The notes: generated by a model from the sequence alone, not told the origin. 64,000 nucleotides of DNA from JAGPCK01 sp041675505 (GCA_041675505.1 JBAYTR010000013.1:62001-126000); one strand, 5' to 3'; shown: positions 51,780 through 61,817, numbered from the stretch's first letter. Program-made: numbers and translations.

Positions 51780-53081
51780 TCAATTTCCTTTCACCAGATT
51801 GCCGCTCAAGCGCAACAACTGCACTTCTGATTGTTTGATTTGCAGGATTACCTCAATCATCCTGTTCTCGGAATTGAGCAGATTTTGCTGGGCATTTTTA
51901 ACTTCCAGTAAATTGGCGGTTCCTATTCTGAACTTGTCCATAGCTACCTCCATAGCCAACTTGGCGGTTACTACATTTTCGCGTTGCAGGGCGAGTAGTT
52001 CTTTGTTGCGGGAGTATTGCACATACACCGTATTAAGTTGTGCCTGTACTTCCAACTGTTGTTTCTGATTAAGTAACTCAGCCGAGCGCAGATTGAGTTT
52101 AGCATTCTGGTATTGCCGTTTCATGTTAAAACCGGCAAACAGCGGCACACTGGCATTCAGCCCGAAGTTGAGTCCGTTGTTTTGATTTAGTAACAAAAAA
52201 CCAGCGGTGGTTTTGCTGCGGTTATACGTGTAGCCTGAGTTAAAGTTTAGTGAAGGCATTTGTTGTGCACGTACCAATCTCAAATCTTGCAAGGCCACAC
52301 TGCGTTGCAGGTCGGTGAGTTTAAGAACACTGTTTTTGATTTGCGCATCTTTAAACAGGTTATCGTAACTGAGTGTGGAATCCACCTCCAATGAATCGGC
52401 CACTTTAAAAGTTGTTCTTACCTCACGGGCCAACAACTGGTTCAGTTGTATCTTCGAAGTTTCGAGTGCCTGCTGCAATTGAATCAATAAAGTTTTATCG
52501 TTGTTGCGGTCTACTTTTGATTGCAGGTAATCCAGCTTGGAACCTGTACCTACTTCGTACCGGTTGCCTGCCAAACGCACCCGTTCATCCGAAAGTTTTA
52601 AGTTTTGTTCATTCACTTTTACCACGTATTGCTGGCGCACTAAATTGTAATAAGCAGTGAGCACTTCCTGCAGAGTTTGTTCCACCTGAATGCGGTAAGC
52701 TTGTTCACCTGCGGCATTCAATTGATTTAAACGGGTGCGGTTAATAAACATGCCCATACCGTCAAACAAAGTCCAGCTGAGTTGTACACCGGCATTGGCC
52801 GTATTGGTTATAACACCGTTGCGTTCCGTATTTCGGCCGTCAGCTAGTGTTTGGTTAAGTGCAGTATTGCTGCCTCCCAGAGCACCGTTGGCATTCACTT
52901 GCGGCAACATACCTGCATTGCCCAAGCTGTTATTATTAGCCGCTACATCTGCTGAGTTGCGCGCCAGTTGAATATCAAAATTATTTTGAAGGGCTAATTT
53001 TATTGCTTCCTCAGCCGTGAGTATCTGCGCAAAAGATGAAGTAAGTTTCAGTATTAAAATGAGCAGAAGTAATTTTTTCAT
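51780..53081 (-). CDS. TolC family outer membrane efflux protein
   Basis: A 433-residue outer-membrane factor: signal peptide MKKLLLLILILKLTSSFAQ, then two repeats of the coiled-coil/barrel fold, with AEEAIKLALQNNFDIQLARN early and RIGTANLLEVKNAQQNLLNS late. Last gene of the efflux operon; its start overlaps the permease stop by 4 bp. Forms the outer-membrane exit duct for the RND pump. Confidence 0.92.
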   Translation of the reverse strand: MKKLLLLILILKLTSSFAQILTAEEAIKLALQNNFDIQLARNSADVAANNNSLGNAGMLPQVNANGALGGSNTALNQTLADGRNTERNGVITNTANAGVQLSWTLFDGMGMFINRTRLNQLNAAGEQAYRIQVEQTLQEVLTAYYNLVRQQYVVKVNEQNLKLSDERVRLAGNRYEVGTGSKLDYLQSKVDRNNDKTLLIQLQQALETSKIQLNQLLAREVRTTFKVADSLEVDSTLSYDNLFKDAQIKNSVLKLTDLQRSVALQDLRLVRAQQMPSLNFNSGYTYNRSKTTAGFLLLNQNNGLNFGLNASVPLFAGFNMKRQYQNAKLNLRSAELLNQKQQLEVQAQLNTVYVQYSRNKELLALQRENVVTAKLAMEVAMDKFRIGTANLLEVKNAQQNLLNSENRMIEVILQIKQSEVQLLRLSGNLVKGN

Positions 53082-56000
53082 TCCTGTGCTCCTTTCTTTT
53101 TTCTGCGCGACAAATAAGAATAAACAGCCGGCACCACATACAAGGTTAAGAAGGTAGAGAAAAGTAATCCGCCTACAATGGCAATACCCATGGGCATACG
53201 GCTGCTGGCTGCTGCACCAAGTGCTAATGCTATGGGCAGGGCACCTAACGAAGTAGCCAAGCTGGTCATCAATATCGGACGCAAACGTGAAACTGCTGCC
53301 GCTGTGGCTGCCTCAGTAGCAGTAAAACCTTCTGCACGTTTGTGGTTGGCAAACTCCACAATCAGAATTCCGTTTTTGGTTACCAGGCCTATGAGCATGA
53401 TGATACCAATTTGCGAAAAGATGTTGATGGTTTGATCAAAGTACCACAAAGCCAATAAGGCACCGGCAAAAGCCAGCGGCACGGTAATCATAATAATGAA
53501 CGGATCAATGAAACTTTCAAACTGTGCTGCAAGTACCAAATAAATTAAAACGAGTGCGAGAAGAAATGCGAAGGTGGTATTGGAAGAACTCTCGGCAAAA
53601 TCTCTGGAAGGACCGGAAAGTTCTGTACTGAACGAATCGTCTAACACTTTATCGGCAATTTCCTGCATGGCCTTTACCCCGTCACCAATGGTTTTGCCCG
53701 GAGCTAAACCTGCTGAAACGGTAGCCGATTTATACCTGTTGTAATGATACAACTGTGGCGGACTGGTTTGTTCAGCCACCTGCACCACGTTATCTAATTG
53801 TATAAGATTACCTTTCGTATTGCGCACATACATGGAGGTTAAATCCATAGGCTCATCGCGGTTGGCTCTGTCCATTTGCCCGATAACCTGGTACTGCTTA
53901 CCCTTCATGTTAAAATAATTATAACGCACCCCGCTATAGGCTAGTTGCAGTGTTTGTGCAATATCCATCACTGAAACATCCAGAGCTTTTGCTTTATCGC
54001 GGTCAATGGTAATGACCAATTCAGGTTTATTAAATTTAAGGTTGGCATCATTGCCCTGAAACACGGGATGTTTAGCTACCGCTTCCATAAACTGAGGCAG
54101 GTATTCGCGCAGTTTTTCAAAATCCTGATTTTGCAGAATAAATTGTACCGGCAAACCAATGCGCGGACCACCGCCTGCACTGATGGTTTGATCCTGTATC
54201 ACAAATCCTTTTCCTTCCTGCATGCGCCCCACAGCTTTTTGCAACTGTTGTGCAATCTCATTTTGCGAGCGATTACGTTCAGCAGGGTCAACCAACACCA
54301 CCCGCATAAAGCCCGTATTTACGGCACCACTACCGGTAAATCCGGGAGCAGTTACGGTAAGAATAATCGTTTTCTCCGGAATGGAATCAAGGGCATACCT
54401 TGTCATCTTGTTCATGTAGTGATCCATGTACTCGTATGACACCCCTTCAGGTGCTGAAGCCGTTACACGCATTACACTGCGGTCGTCCAAAGGAGACAAT
54501 TCTGATTTAATTACACTGAACAAAACTCCTATCAAAACAAAAGCAACAATTACGATAACAACGGCCTGCCAGCGTTTAGCCAGAAAACGTTTTAAAGATT
54601 TTTCGTACGTATCATTTAGCTTTTGAAAGAATGGTTCTGTCATTTCATAAAACCTGCTGTGCTTTTGCTCTTTGCGCGTCATGAGCACATTGAGCATAGG
54701 AGTGAGTGTAAGCGAAACAAAAGCTGAAATAAGCACAGCACCTGCCAGTACTACACCAAATTCACGAAACAGCCTGCCCACAAAACCTTCTAAAAATATA
54801 ATGGGAAGAAATACAATAGCGAGGGTAATGGAAGTGGACACAACTGCAAAGAAAATTTCATTACTGCCTTTGATAGCTGCTTCCCTAGGAGAGAGTCCTT
54901 CTTCAATTTTCTTAAAAATATTTTCTGTGACCACAATACCGTCATCCACAACCAAACCGGTAGCCAGCACAATGGCCAGCATAGTGAGAATATTGATGGA
55001 GAATCCCGCCAGGTACATAATAAAAAACGCACCGATAAGCGACACCGGAATATCAATCAACGGACGGAAAGCAATGAGCCAATCTCGGAAGAAGAGGTAA
55101 ATAATAAGCACCACCAGTAAAAAGGCAATGAGCAAAGTTTCCTGCACTTCTGTAATGGAGCTGCGTATAAACTTCGTATTATCCAGTGCTAAGTCTACCT
55201 GCAAATCTTTGGGCTGATCTTTTTTGATTTGCTCCATGCGTTTGTAGAACTCATCGGCAATATCAATGTAGTTGGCTCCGGGCTGAGGCACCACCCCTAA
55301 ACCAATCATAGGAGTGCCGTTGCCTTTCAGCATGGTCTCTTCATTTTCTGCACCTAAAGCAGCATACCCGATATCACGCAAACGAATAGTTTTATTTCCG
55401 TCACTGCGAATGATGAGGTTGTTGAATTCCTCTTCGGTAGAAAATTTCCCTAAGGTGCGTACGGTAAGTTCTGTCGTGTTGCCTACAATTTTTCCTCCGG
55501 GCAATTCTACATTCTCTCTGTCTAAGGCTGATTTAATATCGAGCGGAGTTAACCGTAAAGCAGCCAGTCGCGCAGGATCCATCCATATGCGCATGGCATA
55601 ACGTTTTTGTCCCCACACCTGTATGGTACTCACACCCGGAATGGTTTGCAGTTTTTCAATGAGCACATTTTCTGCATAGTCATTTAATTGCAGCTGGTTG
55701 CGCGTATCGCTGCGCACCGTCATGGCAATAATGGCATCTGAATTCGCATCGGCTTTAGCCACCACCGGAGGTGCATCAATATCCTGCGGCAACTGACGAA
55801 CGGCTTGTGATACTTTATCGCGCACATCGTTGGCAGCTTCTTCCAGATTAGCATCCAGATTAAACTCTACCGTAATTTGTGAAGAGCCCAGGTTACTGGC
55901 GGATGAAATGGAACGTATACCGGCAATTCCGTTAATGGCTTTTTCTAAAGGCTCGGTAATTTGTGATTCTATAATTTCAGCACTGGCACCGGTGTAGGCA

Positions 56001-56146
56001 GTGCGCACATTAATCACCGGTGGATCAATGGAAGGGTATTCGCGTACACCCAGATAAGAGTAGCCGATAATACCAAACAGTACAATGAGTATAGAAAATA
56101 CACTCGCTAAAACCGGGCGGTTAATGCTGGTAGTACTGATGCTCAT
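53078..56146 (-). CDS. RND efflux pump permease (AcrB/MexB family)
   Basis: A 1022-residue inner-membrane transporter of 12 helices in two halves. Signatures: N-terminal SINRPVLASVFSILIVLFGI, GIAGIRSISSASNLGSSQIT, LVVDDGIVVTENIFKKIEEG (relay aspartates in helix 4), and GIIMLIGLVTKNGILIVEFAN. Proton-driven export of drugs or other compounds. Overlaps its adaptor gene by 4 bp. Length and order match AcrB-type pumps, not metal pumps. Confidence 0.95.
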   Translation of the reverse strand: MSISTTSINRPVLASVFSILIVLFGIIGYSYLGVREYPSIDPPVINVRTAYTGASAEIIESQITEPLEKAINGIAGIRSISSASNLGSSQITVEFNLDANLEEAANDVRDKVSQAVRQLPQDIDAPPVVAKADANSDAIIAMTVRSDTRNQLQLNDYAENVLIEKLQTIPGVSTIQVWGQKRYAMRIWMDPARLAALRLTPLDIKSALDRENVELPGGKIVGNTTELTVRTLGKFSTEEEFNNLIIRSDGNKTIRLRDIGYAALGAENEETMLKGNGTPMIGLGVVPQPGANYIDIADEFYKRMEQIKKDQPKDLQVDLALDNTKFIRSSITEVQETLLIAFLLVVLIIYLFFRDWLIAFRPLIDIPVSLIGAFFIMYLAGFSINILTMLAIVLATGLVVDDGIVVTENIFKKIEEGLSPREAAIKGSNEIFFAVVSTSITLAIVFLPIIFLEGFVGRLFREFGVVLAGAVLISAFVSLTLTPMLNVLMTRKEQKHSRFYEMTEPFFQKLNDTYEKSLKRFLAKRWQAVVIVIVAFVLIGVLFSVIKSELSPLDDRSVMRVTASAPEGVSYEYMDHYMNKMTRYALDSIPEKTIILTVTAPGFTGSGAVNTGFMRVVLVDPAERNRSQNEIAQQLQKAVGRMQEGKGFVIQDQTISAGGGPRIGLPVQFILQNQDFEKLREYLPQFMEAVAKHPVFQGNDANLKFNKPELVITIDRDKAKALDVSVMDIAQTLQLAYSGVRYNYFNMKGKQYQVIGQMDRANRDEPMDLTSMYVRNTKGNLIQLDNVVQVAEQTSPPQLYHYNRYKSATVSAGLAPGKTIGDGVKAMQEIADKVLDDSFSTELSGPSRDFAESSSNTTFAFLLALVLIYLVLAAQFESFIDPFIIMITVPLAFAGALLALWYFDQTINIFSQIGIIMLIGLVTKNGILIVEFANHKRAEGFTATEAATAAAVSRLRPILMTSLATSLGALPIALALGAAASSRMPMGIAIVGGLLFSTFLTLYVVPAVYSYLSRRKKKGAQE

Positions 56147-57204
56147 TTGAGTGAACGCAGGGTTATTTTCGCTCCTTGTTTCAATTGCATTAAAGCCGAA
56201 GTAATTAACGTATCTCCGCTTTTCAGTCCTTCTGTTACCTGAATAAACTGATCATTTCGAATACCGGTTTTGATTTTTACTTCCAGCACAGAATCGCCTT
56301 TAGCAAGAAAAACTTTTTGTCCTTTTAATATCGGAATTACCGCCTCCGTTGGAATCATTACCGCATCAGAAACTTCTTTGAGCGGCACCTGTACCTGTAC
56401 AAATGCACCGGGATATAATGTACCGTTGTTGGCACACACCGCACGCAATTGCAGGTTACGGGTCAACTCATCAATGCGTGGTTCTACAGCATAAATTTTT
56501 GCTTCACGCAAAACTTCGCTGCCTTCTGTTTTGAAAAAAATGGTTTGTCCGCTTTGCACCTGTGCGGCATAACGCTCAGGCACTGAAAATTCAATTTTAA
56601 TGCGGTCGATTTTATGAAAGCCTGCAATACGGGCATTGGGTGTAACGTAAGCTCCTTCGCTGATGTATTTTAATCCGATTACTCCGTCAAACGGTGCAAT
56701 CACTTCTGTTTTACGAATTTGTTCTTTGGCTTGCGCTACGTCAGCTTTAGCGGTATTCAGTTCGTTCAAAGCCTGGTCGTATTCCGTTTGGCTGATGCCT
56801 TCTTTTTTAAGCATCTCTTTTTGCCTGCGTTCCATTTCCTCAGCCAGTCGCAAACGTGATTCTGCTTTACGCAACATAGCCTGCCACTCGGCATCATTTA
56901 TTTTAAGCAAGAGTTTTCCTTTGCTTACTCGGGCACCTTCTTCAAAGTACAAACCCACAATTTTGCCGTTGGTTTCAGCTTGAAGTTCCACCTGTTCATC
57001 CGCCAGCAAAGTACCGGATGTTTTTACCACATTGTTGAGGGCAGATGATTTAATCAGCATGCCCTGAACAGGCAGCGGACCTTGCATACCCGGCTTTCCG
57101 TTGCCCGCAGCAGAGCCTTCTTTTTTACCAAAGAATTTCGGAATTAACAGCACTAACAATACAACTATAATAAGTAGCCAACGCCACAGTTTATTTTTCA
57201 TCAT
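56143..57204 (-). CDS. RND efflux membrane fusion (periplasmic adaptor) protein
   Basis: A 353-residue protein: N-terminal membrane anchor (LLIIVVLLVLLIPKFFG), barrel-sandwich/lipoyl segments (LQAETNGKIVGLYFEEGARV, VIAPFDGVIGLKYISEGAYV), a helical hairpin between, and a C-terminal beta-barrel and membrane-proximal domain. Joins the permease to the TolC-like protein. Its start overlaps the marR stop by 14 bp. Confidence 0.93.
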   Translation of the reverse strand: MMKNKLWRWLLIIVVLLVLLIPKFFGKKEGSAAGNGKPGMQGPLPVQGMLIKSSALNNVVKTSGTLLADEQVELQAETNGKIVGLYFEEGARVSKGKLLLKINDAEWQAMLRKAESRLRLAEEMERRQKEMLKKEGISQTEYDQALNELNTAKADVAQAKEQIRKTEVIAPFDGVIGLKYISEGAYVTPNARIAGFHKIDRIKIEFSVPERYAAQVQSGQTIFFKTEGSEVLREAKIYAVEPRIDELTRNLQLRAVCANNGTLYPGAFVQVQVPLKEVSDAVMIPTEAVIPILKGQKVFLAKGDSVLEVKIKTGIRNDQFIQVTEGLKSGDTLITSALMQLKQGAKITLRSLK

Positions 57205-57700
57205 CCAGCTTACCCAGTGTCTTTAAATATTGAACAATGTATTGATCGGAGGGAATGGGCATCATATTTTGGCTGATACGCTCCAACATGCTGTAAAAAA
57301 GTTCCCGTTCCGTTTTACTGAATCCCTTGAAGGCCCAGTCATTCACCATCTGGTAATCCCGCCCCATTGATTCTGCCACTGCATACGCTTTTGATGTAGG
57401 TGTAATTAAGTATGCTCTTCTGTCATCAGGATTTTCTTTCCGTTCAACCAGTCCTTTCGATTCAAGGTAATCAACAATTCTGACAATGGATGATTTATCT
57501 ACATCAGTCATATTAGCCAAATCCTGTTGAGACACTCCCTGATGTTTAACAACCATGCGCAACATCGTTTGGTATTTGTCAATTGTCTTGTCGCTGGCAT
57601 GGTAGGTAAGTATTCCGAAATACTTTTTGGCCAAAATCCCCAGTTTTATCGACAGCGCTTCTTTATCGTTTTTAAACTCAAGTTTAGGTGTGCCCCTCAT
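57191..57700 (-). CDS. MarR family transcriptional regulator of the efflux operon
   Basis: A 169-residue winged-helix protein with the wing DDRRAYLITPTSKAYAVAE and the recognition helix region SQQDLANMTDVDKSSIVRIVDYL. First gene of the operon marR-adaptor-permease-TolC, so it probably represses its own transcript and is released by a pump substrate. The shared intergenic region with mnmE is 103 bp and must hold its operator. Confidence 0.9.
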   Translation of the reverse strand: MRGTPKLEFKNDKEALSIKLGILAKKYFGILTYHASDKTIDKYQTMLRMVVKHQGVSQQDLANMTDVDKSSIVRIVDYLESKGLVERKENPDDRRAYLITPTSKAYAVAESMGRDYQMVNDWAFKGFSKTERELFYSMLERISQNMMPIPSDQYIVQYLKTLGKLDDEK

Positions 57701-57781
57701 TTTTTATTTGAAATTTGGCCACTAAGGTACAAATTCCGAGCCACGCTCTCTAATAAAACCATGAGTTTCCTAACGAAGTAT

Positions 57782-57789
57782 TAACTTTG
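57782..57789 (+). promoter_or_regulatory. -7 element of mnmE
   Basis: TAACTTTG matches TAnnTTTG and lies 14 bp before the ATG at 57804. No good -33 TTTG at 17-20 bp. Confidence 0.45.
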
Positions 57790-57803
57790 AACCTGAATTT
57801 TAC

Positions 57804-59177
57804 ATGAATCAACTCGACCCATCTTCAACCATTTGTGCTCCGGCAACTGCCCCGGGTATTGGCGCCATCTCCGTTATCCGTGTATCGGGAGCCGAAGCAC
57901 TCAACCTGGTAACGGCTGTGTTTAAAGGACATAAACTGAATGAAGTTCACTCGCACACGGTTCATTTTGGAAAAATTACAGACGGAGAAAAAGTAATTGA
58001 TGAAGTACTGGCCACCGTGTTTGTAGCACCCGCTTCTTACACTGGTGAACATACGGTGGAAATCAGTTGCCACGGCTCAACGTTTATTCAGCAACGTATT
58101 TTGGAATTGCTGGTACGCAAGGGCGCGCGCATGGCTCAACCGGGGGAGTTTACCTTAAGGGCCTTTCTGAATAAAAAACTGGATCTTTCGCAAGCTGAGG
58201 CTGTGGCTGATTTAATCTCGGCTGATTCCGAAGCATCGCTCCAAACAGCCCTGAAACAGATGCGGGGTGGTTATTCCACTTTTATTCAACGTATGAGGGA
58301 AGAACTGATTGGTTTTGCCTCTCTTATCGAACTGGAGCTGGACTTCAGCGAAGAGGATGTGGAGTTTGCCAACCGAGCACAATTGCTTCAATTGTTGCAC
58401 AACGTTCAACAGCTTATTCAATCACTCATTGACTCCTTCCAATACGGGAATGCGATTAAAAACGGTGTACCAACAGTAATTGCGGGAAAACCCAACGCAG
58501 GAAAAAGTACGCTGCTTAATTCGTTGCTCAAAGAAGACCGGGCCATTGTAAGCAATATCGAAGGCACCACCCGCGACACCATCGAAGAACGATTGGTGGT
58601 AGACGGATTGGTTTTCCGGTTGATTGATACAGCCGGTATTCGTGAGGCTGAATCAGTGATTGAAGCGGCAGGTATTGAACGCACACTGGAAAAACTGAAG
58701 CAGGCAGAAATTATTCTGTACCTGTTTGACGTAAACACTACCACGCCCGAAATATTACAAGCTGAACTAAATGCCTTACCAACGGCTAAGATATTGGCTA
58801 TAGGCAATAAGATTGACCTGAGTACTGAAAAAGAAGTACAGGAAAAATGGTCGGCCATACAGGTGCCGATATTGTTTATCTCCGCCAACAACGAAGAACA
58901 CATCGGGCAATTGCTCACTACTCTAAAAAATTTAGTAGCCACAGCTGAACATGCCCCCAACCAAGTGGTGATTACCAACCTGCGCCACTACCAGGCTCTG
59001 CTTAACGCCACCGCCTCCCTTCAGCAGGTACAAAACGCCTTAACATCGGGCATTAGCGGTGAGTTGGTTGCTTTTGATATACGCAAGGCTATTTTCCATT
59101 TAGGTGAGATTACCGGGGAGATTACTACAGACGATTTGCTGGAGTCAATTTTTTCTAAATTTTGTATCGGTAAATAA
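57804..59177 (+). CDS. mnmE: tRNA uridine-5-carboxymethylaminomethyl modification GTPase MnmE
   Basis: A 457-residue GTPase: N-terminal tetrahydrofolate-binding domain (TICAPATAPGIGAISVIRVS), helical domain, G domain with GKPNAGKSTLLNSLL, EGTTRDTIEERL, DTAGIRE and GNKIDLS, and the C-terminal FCIGK with the catalytic cysteine. Modifies wobble uridines together with MnmG. Confidence 0.97.
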   Translation: MNQLDPSSTICAPATAPGIGAISVIRVSGAEALNLVTAVFKGHKLNEVHSHTVHFGKITDGEKVIDEVLATVFVAPASYTGEHTVEISCHGSTFIQQRILELLVRKGARMAQPGEFTLRAFLNKKLDLSQAEAVADLISADSEASLQTALKQMRGGYSTFIQRMREELIGFASLIELELDFSEEDVEFANRAQLLQLLHNVQQLIQSLIDSFQYGNAIKNGVPTVIAGKPNAGKSTLLNSLLKEDRAIVSNIEGTTRDTIEERLVVDGLVFRLIDTAGIREAESVIEAAGIERTLEKLKQAEIILYLFDVNTTTPEILQAELNALPTAKILAIGNKIDLSTEKEVQEKWSAIQVPILFISANNEEHIGQLLTTLKNLVATAEHAPNQVVITNLRHYQALLNATASLQQVQNALTSGISGELVAFDIRKAIFHLGEITGEITTDDLLESIFSKFCIGK

Positions 59178-59529
59178 CTACCTTAAATGACTCTTTCTTA
59201 GAATTCTAAACTAATCCCAACTAAAGTCTCCCAGTCCAATACACCACTAATTATTGGCATACTTAGTGTACAAACTATTGAACAAACTTTATTAGAAGGG
59301 TTATCAAACAAAATGCAGATTAAATAAATTGAAAACTGAAACTCATTTACAACACTTTAGTTATCTCAAATATAGATTGTAATTCATTGCCCAAAGAATA
59401 AAAATTGTAGAAATTTATACTTTTTTTTATACTTCTGACCATTATATTATGTATAGTTGCTTAGAATATAAACAATCTTGAGTCGTACATTTGAATATTA
59501 GTTGTATAGAAAATCGATAATTTTGAATC
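59178..59529. other. 352-bp AT-rich intergenic region
   Basis: No gene found. The GC content falls sharply right after the mnmE stop, marking the left border of the AT-rich segment that reaches to about 61.4 kb. A -7 match is listed separately. No tRNA or att-like direct repeat was seen. Confidence 0.6.
59486..59493 (+). promoter_or_regulatory. -7 element for the three-gene AT-rich unit
   Basis: TACATTTG matches TAnnTTTG, 36 bp before the ATG at 59530. No -33 TTTG at the usual spacing; AT-rich DNA makes chance matches likely. Confidence 0.3.
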
Positions 59530-60183
59530 ATGCAAAAACTACAAATTCCTTCAGATTTTGAAATAGGCTTCAAGGATTTAGTTGGTATCGAAGAATCATG
59601 CTTTATCGAAATTGAGTCCTACATAGCAAAAACTCCACTAGGCATTAGCCCATCTAATTTTATACTTGGATTAATTGAGGTAAATACTTCTCGAATTTCA
59701 ACTAATTTGGCTAATGTGATATATAGTTTTGGTGAGTTATTGTCAAAAAAATATACTTCTTCAATTACAGAATTAGCAGTTGAATTGACAAATGCATACA
59801 AGAAAAATGCTCCAACTGTTAATGAAAAACTTCTGGAAGAACGACTGATCCGAATATTCAGCGTAAGTGAAAATCTTATACTATCTTCAAAAGCAATCGA
59901 GCTATTAAAAGAAAATGATAATGTCTACATAGATTCAAGAATTATTACAGACATCCGATTAGTTTTCAATAACGAATTAACAAGCAAAGATAAATGCGCA
60001 TTAATAATTCATAATTTACGACTTAACTACCTAGCATCCGGAGGTGAAAAAGAATTTTACCTGAGTTTAGACAGAACTGATTTACAAAAATTAAAAGAAA
60101 CAATTGAAAGAGCTATAAAAAAGGAACAGCACATAATTGAGGATAATTTAGGCAAATTTAAATTCATTCACATAGATGAGTAA
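59530..60183 (+). CDS. Unknown protein, first gene of an AT-rich three-gene unit
   Basis: A 217-residue cytosolic-looking protein. The N-terminal half is helical; the C-terminal part reads YIDSRIITDIRLVFNNE, then CALIIHNLRLNYLASGGEKE and FYLSLDRTDLQKLKETIERAIKKEQ, i.e. a beta sheet followed by a helix. The pattern (ITDIR, an II-H-LR strand, F-LSLD--DL--L---IERA) is similar to proteins I recall from other phyla with no assigned function, and loosely to COMM-like domains. Overlaps the next gene by 8 bp. Confidence 0.65.
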   Translation: MQKLQIPSDFEIGFKDLVGIEESCFIEIESYIAKTPLGISPSNFILGLIEVNTSRISTNLANVIYSFGELLSKKYTSSITELAVELTNAYKKNAPTVNEKLLEERLIRIFSVSENLILSSKAIELLKENDNVYIDSRIITDIRLVFNNELTSKDKCALIIHNLRLNYLASGGEKEFYLSLDRTDLQKLKETIERAIKKEQHIIEDNLGKFKFIHIDE

Positions 60184-60877
60184 TTCTTCATTTGACAAAA
60201 AAGAACGGCTAAACATAGAAATGCCAAGACTGCTTGCATCTAAAGGTAAAATTACACATAATAGATATCGCAGCCAAAGTATAAATTATGTTGTAAGTAA
60301 TCCGAGATACGAATCTTGCTTACCTCAACAAATTAATGCTTCAACTCTTAATGTCACTGATAAAAATAGTTGGCAAACATTAGTGGAAAACAAACCTACT
60401 AGTCCTGCTTTAAGGGGACCTACAGTAATCATTTTGGACACAATAGTATTTAAGCCAAACAATCGAAAAAAGCTAGAACAAACGATAGAAGAAGCTAAAG
60501 CATTGCTAAAATATGAAGATGATTGGGACGATAACGGAAGTTTGTCCACAAGCAATGAGACATTCACTTTTGCAACTTCATTTTTAAGAAAGTATGCAGA
60601 TGCACTTGCCTGCGCACATTTTTCAATCGATATTCCTTTTATAGACATTACTGTTGATGGTGGCATATCATTAAAATGGGAAAATGACAAAGCTATATTT
60701 TTTATTATTTTTGAGAAAGACGCAACCGATTTTGCTTATTATTATGGTGAAAATAAGAATAGCAAACAACCTGATAAAATCAAAAATGGATACAAAATTT
60801 CAGATATAGTAGATGACGTCTTAATTGCATGGATGAAGAAAAATATTGCGTATGAGGAGTTTATTAGGTCCCGATGA
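60176..60877 (+). CDS. Unknown protein, second gene of the three-gene unit
   Basis: A 233-residue protein without signal or membrane helix. The central part EEAKALLKYEDDWDDNGSLS, then ATSFLRKYADALACA and DITVDGGISLKWEN, a DW-D-G-----A-----FL plus DG-I-L-W layout, recurs in uncharacterised bacterial proteins. The final segment reads DVLIAWMKKNIAYEEFIRSR. Overlaps the first gene by 8 bp and the third by 26 bp, so all three are translated together. Confidence 0.65.
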   Translation: MSNSSFDKKERLNIEMPRLLASKGKITHNRYRSQSINYVVSNPRYESCLPQQINASTLNVTDKNSWQTLVENKPTSPALRGPTVIILDTIVFKPNNRKKLEQTIEEAKALLKYEDDWDDNGSLSTSNETFTFATSFLRKYADALACAHFSIDIPFIDITVDGGISLKWENDKAIFFIIFEKDATDFAYYYGENKNSKQPDKIKNGYKISDIVDDVLIAWMKKNIAYEEFIRSR

Positions 60878-61382
60878 AAATACTTTTAGACATGTTCTTG
60901 CAAGTGAAAGAGATAAATTAAATAAATCTATTCCAGCAGAAAGATGCTTTCAACCCAAAAAAAACGACCAAGGATTACTATCAGTTGACTCTGAAACATT
61001 AATATCGCCCGAAGAATCACTTGCAATAAAAGGTTCTCAATACAAAACTGGGACTCAAAACTTCAAATCTCCAGAATTTTGGGAGATATATTCACTTAGT
61101 GTGAGGTCATTAGTATTAATAGATAAGACAATCACAGTCTTTCATGACCCAATCATTATAACGCCACCTGAAATTGGTAATCCAAGTAATCCGGCTCATT
61201 GCTTAATTGATTTATCTCAAGTAATGAACCGTATAGATGCACCAGAAATTATAACTCAAATTCGAAAACACGCTATTAATAGAAAAGTCCACATAGATAT
61301 GGAAAAAGTATTTCAACTGTTGGAAAAAATGAGAAAACTTTCGATACCCGAAACTGAAGAAGGAAGTACACCTGCAGAGTAG
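60852..61382 (+). CDS. Unknown protein, third gene of the three-gene unit
   Basis: A 176-residue protein from ATG 60852 (a TTG lies at 60846). It has RHVLASERDKLNKSIPAERC, then FQPKKNDQGLLSVDSETLIS and a PEESLAIKG stretch, a layout (AF-PK--D---LSV-----SPEE) I associate with an uncharacterised family. NPAHCLIDLSQVM lies in the middle and a helical acidic tail ends it. No catalytic motif recognised. Confidence 0.65.
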   Translation: MRSLLGPDENTFRHVLASERDKLNKSIPAERCFQPKKNDQGLLSVDSETLISPEESLAIKGSQYKTGTQNFKSPEFWEIYSLSVRSLVLIDKTITVFHDPIIITPPEIGNPSNPAHCLIDLSQVMNRIDAPEIITQIRKHAINRKVHIDMEKVFQLLEKMRKLSIPETEEGSTPAE

Positions 61383-61477
61383 TGAGGCTTATATACTCTT
61401 ACTAATTAGAAAGACAAATGCATATTTCATCTGATTAAAATGACCAAATTCTGCTATATATTCACCATTAAAAAATA

Positions 61478-61720
61478 ATGCAACAAGGGCCCGATACTTC
61501 GATTCTGCTTTCATTGGTGAATACCAAAATGCCTTATGGCAAGTACAAGGATGTGCTGTTGTATAAAATCCCTATGCATTACCTCGAGTGGATGAAGCGC
61601 AATGGTTTCCCCAAAAATAAACTGGGGCAACAACTGGAAACCTTATTTGAAATTAAACTCAACGGATTGGAGTTTCTGCTGCAACCACTTATTAATGCTT
61701 CAAAAACAGGTAACCGATAA
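61478..61720 (+). CDS. DUF3820 family protein
   Basis: An 80-residue protein with the DUF3820 core KMPYGKYKDVLLYKIPMHYL and WMKRNGFPKNKLG. Small conserved protein, function unknown; the related fold occurs in putative nuclease-associated domains. GC content is back to normal here, so it marks the right border of the AT-rich segment. Confidence 0.85.
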   Translation: MQQGPDTSILLSLVNTKMPYGKYKDVLLYKIPMHYLEWMKRNGFPKNKLGQQLETLFEIKLNGLEFLLQPLINASKTGNR

Positions 61721-61766
61721 ATCACCACCGTTTACCGCCCTTACCACTTGCTGTACCTTTTTACTG

Positions 61767-61797
61767 TTGTGGCATCAAAAACAAGCACTTAGCTTTG
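61767..61797 (+). promoter_or_regulatory. Promoter of the LiaF-like/two-component operon
   Basis: TTG (61767-61769), 20 bp, TAGCTTTG (61790-61797). The start site would be near 61804 and the ATG is at 61818. Confidence 0.55.
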
Positions 61798-61817
61798 TGG
61801 CCTAATTCATTAAAACA

